Source of the DNA: CAYPNF01 sp964411985
GTDB taxonomy: Bacteria > Verrucomicrobiota > Verrucomicrobiia > Limisphaerales > J093
Direction of reading: 5' to 3'
Length of the DNA: 64,000 nucleotides
Assembly (NCBI GenBank): GCA_964411985.1
Contig: CAYPNF010000004.1
Location: 62,001 to 126,000, forward strand
Shown here: one piece after another, positions 60,141-64,000 of the stretch
Layout: each line of letters opens with the position of its first letter
Numbering within the stretch: position 1 is the first letter of the stretch
Position numbers and translations under genes: made by a program
Notes under the pieces: model-generated
Seen by the model: only the letters and a program-made list of their open reading frames with translations
What the model was told of the DNA's origin: nothing
Databases searched by the model: none

Positions 60141-61544
60141 TCAGAACTGGAAGTAGAGGAATGGGTTGAAGGCCTGGGAGAGCATGACCAGGAGGGAAAA
60201 CACGAAGAGAGGCAGCAGGAGGATGCGATTCCACCGGGACGGCTGTAAGGACCAGTCATGCGCCTGCAGTTTCTGAAAGACCAGGAGAGTACATACCACG
60301 AGTACCACCATGCCCAGCGGGGTATACAGATCGGCGGCCAGGAGCGCGGACGCCGGGGCAGTCTGGGTCAGGCCGAACATGGCCCCCAGATAGCTGACGG
60401 CTGAGGCTAAGTTGTCTGCACGGAAGAACACCCAGGAGATCAGCATGAGGACGAAAGTGAATGCGACGCGGAATACGGGTCGCAGCGCGCTGTAAGGGCT
60501 TTGCTTGCCGCACCAGCGTTCGTAGGCCAGGAGAATTCCGTGAAACGCCCCCCAGACAATAAAATTCCACTTGGCACCGTGCCAGAGCCCTCCCAGGAGC
60601 ATGACCACCGTCAGATTGACGTAGGTACGCGCCGGACCCAGACGATTGCCACCCAGCGGATAGTAGAGGTAAGCCCGGAGCACGCTCGACAGGGAGACAT
60701 GCCAGCGACGCCAGACTTCGGTGATGCTGTCGGAGAGATAGGGGGCGTTGAAGTTCTTGAGGAACTCGAATCCGAGCATTCTTCCGAGGCCGACCGCCAT
60801 GTCCGAGTAACCACAGAAGTCAAAGTAGATTTGAAAAGCATAGGCCAGCACCCCCACCCAGGCGTCTAAAGCGCATGGCCCGGCTGCGTTGAACACCCCA
60901 TCGGCAACATGCCCACAAGGGTTGGCGAGCAGGATCTTTTTGGCAAAACCAAGGATGAAAAGAGCGACGCCTGATGCGAACCGCTGCACCGTGTGTTCGC
61001 GAAAGGCCAGTTGCGCGGCCAGCGTTTTGTAGCGGATGATCGGCCCGGCCACCAGGTCGGGGAAGAGAGCCACAAACGCGGAAAAGTCCGTGAAGGACTT
61101 GGCGGGGGTCGCGTGTCCCCGGTAGAGATCGATGATATAGGTCAAGGAATGGAAGGTGTAGAACGAGATTCCGATGGGGAGGACGACTCGCAGGACGCGG
61201 AACGGTTCCGCACCTACGGCGGCCAGGAGCTGATTCAGGGTCTCCGCGGCGAACATGTAGTACTTGAAGAAACCCAGAAAACTGAGGTTGGTGAGCACGC
61301 AGGCACCGACCGCAAGGCGGCGCTGGGCACTGGTGGCCCCGGGCCGGGTGATGAACCTGCCCCAGAGGTAGTCCATGCAGGTCGTGATCATCATCAAGCA
61401 GACGAACCAGGGCTGCCACCACCCATAGAACAGGTAGCTGGCCAGAGTGATCAGAGTGTTGCGCCAACGGAACGGCAGATTGAAGTAAACCAGCAGGAAG
61501 ACCGGCAGAAAGTAGAAGACAAAAATGTGAGTGGTGAAGACCAT
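60141..61544 (-). CDS. MBOAT-family O-acyltransferase (AlgI-like)
   Basis: A 467-residue membrane protein with about 11 helices. VFTTHIFVFYFLPVFLLVYF, WLFYGWWQ-like YLFYGWWQPWF, and ILPIGISFYTFHSLTYIIDL are typical AlgI blocks. LGGLWHGAKWNFIVWGAFHG, around residues 318-337, contains the catalytic histidine of WHG and the second conserved FHG. MBOAT proteins move acyl groups through the membrane to a periplasmic partner; here the partner is the AlgX-like gene 3 bases downstream. A small single-pass protein gene precedes it by 9 bases. Polymer biosynthesis genes of alginate (alg8, alg44) are not seen in the window. Confidence 0.93.
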   Translation of the reverse strand: MVFTTHIFVFYFLPVFLLVYFNLPFRWRNTLITLASYLFYGWWQPWFVCLMMITTCMDYLWGRFITRPGATSAQRRLAVGACVLTNLSFLGFFKYYMFAAETLNQLLAAVGAEPFRVLRVVLPIGISFYTFHSLTYIIDLYRGHATPAKSFTDFSAFVALFPDLVAGPIIRYKTLAAQLAFREHTVQRFASGVALFILGFAKKILLANPCGHVADGVFNAAGPCALDAWVGVLAYAFQIYFDFCGYSDMAVGLGRMLGFEFLKNFNAPYLSDSITEVWRRWHVSLSSVLRAYLYYPLGGNRLGPARTYVNLTVVMLLGGLWHGAKWNFIVWGAFHGILLAYERWCGKQSPYSALRPVFRVAFTFVLMLISWVFFRADNLASAVSYLGAMFGLTQTAPASALLAADLYTPLGMVVLVVCTLLVFQKLQAHDWSLQPSRWNRILLLPLFVFSLLVMLSQAFNPFLYFQF

Positions 61545-61553
61545 GTGGCGCCG

Positions 61554-62126
61554 CTACAGGGTGGTCGGATTGGTCCAAAGGGCGAAGAACCGGTTGGTCG
61601 CCAGCGGGAAACAGTAATCGAGGGCTCCGCTGGGCGCCAGATCCTGAAGTTCATAGTCGAGAGCCATGCGGTGAGCTTCCCCCGGGTTGAACTGGTCGAG
61701 CTTCCCGCCCAGGGGTTCTGCCCCCCAGTCCGCGTCCTTGATCTGGGCTCTGGGCATCCAGGGTTTGTAATGGCCCACGAAGATCTCATCTCCTGGCTTG
61801 AGTAGGTGCTTCTGCTCGGGGTCTTGGCGGTGAACGCTTAGGATCACGTACCTGAGCACATAGGTGTAGCGGTAGGCCCCCAGCTGGGGGAATTGCTCGG
61901 GACGCTCCACTAATCGCGCGGTGACCTCGATGCGGCCGAGTTTCTGCACCATCTCGTCCTGTCCGGTTTCGATGCGGCTGGCTAGCGCCCAAAGAAGGAG
62001 GAGCAAACTGCTTAGGACCGCAATCCCCCGCGCCGCGCCCGGTCCCCCTACGTAGGTTCCCATCGGCAGGGTGTCTTCCGACTTTTCTGCCATCGCACCG
62101 GTTTGGATGGAATCTTTCGTTTCCAC
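61554..62126 (-). CDS. Single-pass membrane protein, unknown, in the acyl-transfer module
   Basis: A 190-residue protein beginning with GTG at 62126 (VETKDSIQTG), 6 bases after the TolB-like gene's stop; an ATG at 62093 is the alternative start. One membrane helix (GIAVLSSLLLLLWALASRI, about residues 33-51) is followed by an extracytoplasmic part containing VTARLVERPEQFPQLGAYRY and VGHYKPWMPRAQIKDADWGA. I do not recognise a family. Its place immediately before the MBOAT gene suggests a partner of the MBOAT/AlgX pair, comparable in size and layout to AlgF-like accessory proteins, but I see no sequence similarity to them. Confidence 0.75.
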   Translation of the reverse strand: METKDSIQTGAMAEKSEDTLPMGTYVGGPGAARGIAVLSSLLLLLWALASRIETGQDEMVQKLGRIEVTARLVERPEQFPQLGAYRYTYVLRYVILSVHRQDPEQKHLLKPGDEIFVGHYKPWMPRAQIKDADWGAEPLGGKLDQFNPGEAHRMALDYELQDLAPSGALDYCFPLATNRFFALWTNPTTL

Positions 62127-62132
62127 ACCAGG

Positions 62133-63215
62133 CTACTTCGCCAGCACCTCCGCGTAGGTCCAATGGGGCTCGAAACCAGCGTGGTCCAGCCGCAGTACCG
62201 GACCGGTTTTCGCCTGAGGGTAGAGAGACCGCAACTGCGCATAGGAGTCGGGTACAATCATCGGGGTATCGGCCAGTCTGATGATTGCCATGTTGGCGTC
62301 CGTGCCCCCATCGGATTCCGGTACCGAAAACAGGACGTATCGGTCGTCTGGGGAGGTGCAACCATAGTAGATATGGCGTCCCAGTTCGGCATAGATCAGC
62401 GTGCGGCTCTTCCCGTCCGTATTGGCCTGCATGAGCATGGTCCAGCCATAATCGCTGCCCAATCCCGGAGTTCGGTTGGAGTAGATCACGCGGGCTGAGC
62501 CACCCTGGAACCAGTCCGCAGTGCAGTTCAGGTTGCGGGAGAGGAGGGTTGGTTGTCCCGTAGCCAACTCGACGCTGATGATGTTCCAGTCCTGCCCGTT
62601 TAGGTTGGCGGTGCCGCACACCTGGTTGCCGTCCGGCGACCAGAACATCTGTTGGAAGATCCCTTGCCGAGGGATTTCTTTCACCAACGCCTTGGTGTCC
62701 AGGTCGAAAATTCGGATCTTGCCTTCCCGCTTGTAGAGACATGCGATTCTCTTCCCATCCGAACTCCAGCAAGCCCACGGCCAGCCTCCATCCTTGCCTT
62801 GAGGTTTCGGGCCCGAACCATCCGCATCGGCGATCACCAGCGTTCCCATGGCTCCCCAGAGATCGTGGTTAATGCCCTCGTTCTTTGCGCCTGCTGTCCT
62901 GGCTTGCTGCCGATAGAGAATCTTCCGCGAGTCAGGCGAGAATCGCCCGCCGAACTCATCCGCATCGGGAGTGCGCGTGATGTTGGTTCTGCTAGAACCG
63001 TCGGGGCGGCAGAGGAAGAGGTCGTAGTCTCCTCGCTCGGTTTTGGCTGAGAAAAGGATCCAGCCTTTGCCTGCGATCTCCTTTGCTAGTTCCGACGCCC
63101 CCGGGGTTGCCATAGGGGTAGGGGAGTCGGCGCCTTTGACCCAGGGGCAAGTCAGTTGGGTGCTCAGCCAGAGCCAGAACCCGGCCTTGAGAAGTTTTTG
63201 GATGCGCATCTTCAT
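62133..63215 (-). CDS. TolB/PD40 beta-propeller secreted protein
   Basis: A 360-residue protein from the ATG at 63215 (MKMRIQKLLKAGFWLWLSTQ), which overlaps the DeoR stop as ATGA; the 91-residue upstream extension is a shadow of that gene. The signal peptide is followed by repeats of the WD40-like TolB type: GGRFSPDSRKILYRQQ, WACWSSDGKRIACLYKRE, MFWSPDGNQVCGTANL, GCTSPDDRYVLFSVPE. These PD40 repeats fold as a beta-propeller in the periplasm or at the cell surface, where they bind polymers or proteins. In this operon it may bind the substrate glycan. No enzymatic motif is visible. Confidence 0.9.
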   Translation of the reverse strand: MKMRIQKLLKAGFWLWLSTQLTCPWVKGADSPTPMATPGASELAKEIAGKGWILFSAKTERGDYDLFLCRPDGSSRTNITRTPDADEFGGRFSPDSRKILYRQQARTAGAKNEGINHDLWGAMGTLVIADADGSGPKPQGKDGGWPWACWSSDGKRIACLYKREGKIRIFDLDTKALVKEIPRQGIFQQMFWSPDGNQVCGTANLNGQDWNIISVELATGQPTLLSRNLNCTADWFQGGSARVIYSNRTPGLGSDYGWTMLMQANTDGKSRTLIYAELGRHIYYGCTSPDDRYVLFSVPESDGGTDANMAIIRLADTPMIVPDSYAQLRSLYPQAKTGPVLRLDHAGFEPHWTYAEVLAK

Positions 63216-64000
63216 AGGGGGGCACGATTGGGTGCGGTGTTTGGGTGAGTCGCGTCTGTGCACGTGGAGGAAGGTTGGATATCCGAGGTTTCCCCGCAAA
63301 GGGTCACATGGACCCCCGCCTTCTGCAAAGCCTTGAGGCTCTTGGGAGGCACCTTGGCGTCGGTGAGCAACCCCTGGCAGTCCGCCAGGTTGCCGAACCG
63401 CATGAGCGCCGTCCGACCCAGCTTCGAGCTGTCCGATACCACATAGGCGGTCTTCGCACTGCTGACCATTTTCGTGAGCATGCGGCACACCTCAATGGAG
63501 GCGTTGTAGAGATTGCCTTGCAGGTCGATGCCATCCGCCCCGATGAATGCCCAGTCCGCTTTCAAGTGGTCCAGGTTCATTTCAGTCACGATGCCTACCA
63601 GGTCTGGGGAGTCACGGCGGACGAACCCGCCCAGCAGGAGGACTTGCACGCCGGGGCTGTGCTGCAGCGCGGAGGCAATGGCGAGAGAGGGCGTGATCAG
63701 CGTGAGACGCTTGCGCGTTCGCAGCTCCAGGGCTAACGCGAGGGTGGTCGTGCCCGAGTCGAGCATGACCGATTGTCCGTCGCGTACCAGGGCGGCCCCC
63801 GTCCTGGCAATGGCGCGCTTGGCCTGCTCGTTGCGGCGTGAACGGTGGAGAAACTCGAACTGGAACTGAACCTGATCCACCGGCGCGGCGCTGCCATGCG
63901 ATCGGATCAAACGTCCCTGGCCAGCGAGTGCCTGGAGATCGCGCCGAATGGTCATCAGGCTTACGCCGCATTCTTTCGACAACTGCTCCACAGAACACTC
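63212..64000 (-). CDS. DeoR-family transcriptional regulator, 5' end cut by window edge
   Basis: A sugar-catabolism repressor. The frame runs past the window edge (E-C-S-V-E-Q-L-S), so about 20 N-terminal residues are missing; a GTG at 63991 is not the true start. VSLMTIRRDLQALAGQGRLIR is the recognition part of the helix-turn-helix and RSHGSAAPV replaces the usual R-x-H-G-G-A. The effector-binding DeoRC domain follows: GQSVMLDSGTTTLALALELR, VLLLGGFVRRDSPDLVG and ADWAFIGADGIDLQGNLYNA. DeoR proteins answer phosphorylated sugars, so the phosphorylated product of the operon's kinase is the expected inducer. It leads the operon and overlaps the next gene by four bases. Confidence 0.93.
   Translation of the reverse strand, partial: ECSVEQLSKECGVSLMTIRRDLQALAGQGRLIRSHGSAAPVDQVQFQFEFLHRSRRNEQAKRAIARTGAALVRDGQSVMLDSGTTTLALALELRTRKRLTLITPSLAIASALQHSPGVQVLLLGGFVRRDSPDLVGIVTEMNLDHLKADWAFIGADGIDLQGNLYNASIEVCRMLTKMVSSAKTAYVVSDSSKLGRTALMRFGNLADCQGLLTDAKVPPKSLKALQKAGVHVTLCGETSDIQPSSTCTDATHPNTAPNRAPL

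Overview
The window is about 60% GC bacterial chromosome with dense genes, many small lipoproteins, a DUF3857/transglutaminase giant, a heparan-glucosaminide-acetyltransferase-like membrane protein, palindromic intergenic repeats and a large sugar operon with an AlgI/AlgX pair. Taken together this most resembles a Verrucomicrobiota (Pedosphaera/Limisphaerales-like) genome. That is inference from gene content; there is no rRNA here to settle it. I recognised no tRNA, rRNA, CRISPR array, prophage or transposase.

Layout. 1-4.8 kb: small accessory genes (CcbP-like protein, SAM methyltransferase, tyrosine-phosphatase lipoprotein, small lipoprotein and membrane proteins), then decaying genes: a fragment duplicating the methyltransferase, a SEC-C/DUF1186 ORF and a Sir2 ORF, the last two apparently lacking their middles. 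5.0-10.7 kb (minus): uvrA with a translationally coupled TPR protein. 10.8-16.9 kb (plus): DUF2892 protein, TolC, membrane-fusion protein and RND pump. 17-24.9 kb: threonine-aldolase-like enzyme, HAD phosphatase, EVE protein, sugar nucleotidyltransferase, PTS enzyme I, shikimate kinase, QueG and an M50 protease. 25.1-28.8 kb: a heterodimeric ABC exporter. 29.5-30.9 kb: a gene-free nest of palindromic and inverted repeats.

30.9-37.2 kb is a selenium locus read on the plus strand: a YjiM-type double-cubane iron-sulfur protein, selA, selB and selD. SelB carries one in-frame TAG. SelD has an extra N-terminal six-cysteine segment and a C-terminal AhpD/CMD-like domain with a CxxC. selA-selB-selD start and stop codons overlap, so they are translationally coupled. 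Next, a pirin and a nitroreductase gene lie divergent from a PAS/AAA+/Fis sigma-54 activator. Between them I find a good -24/-12 promoter and three dyad boxes that look like the activator's enhancer sites, so this small regulon can be read almost entirely from sequence.

40.3-50.6 kb holds a DUF4143 ATPase remnant, the acetyltransferase-like membrane protein, a 1227-residue secreted glycosidase-like protein with divergent codon use, and a 1372-residue TPR/DUF3857/transglutaminase protein.

50.7-64.0 kb (minus) is one tightly packed run of eleven genes: DeoR repressor, TolB-like secreted protein, single-pass protein, MBOAT acyltransferase, AlgX-like SGNH protein, sodium/solute symporter, class III aminotransferase, fucose/arabinose-isomerase-like enzyme, FGGY kinase, amidohydrolase and Gfo/Idh/MocA oxidoreductase. 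Most junctions are 4-base overlaps or gaps under 10 bases. It looks like an uptake and catabolism route for an unidentified (possibly amino or O-acetylated) sugar, physically joined to an O-acetyl transfer module; this is the best candidate for an undescribed system in the window.
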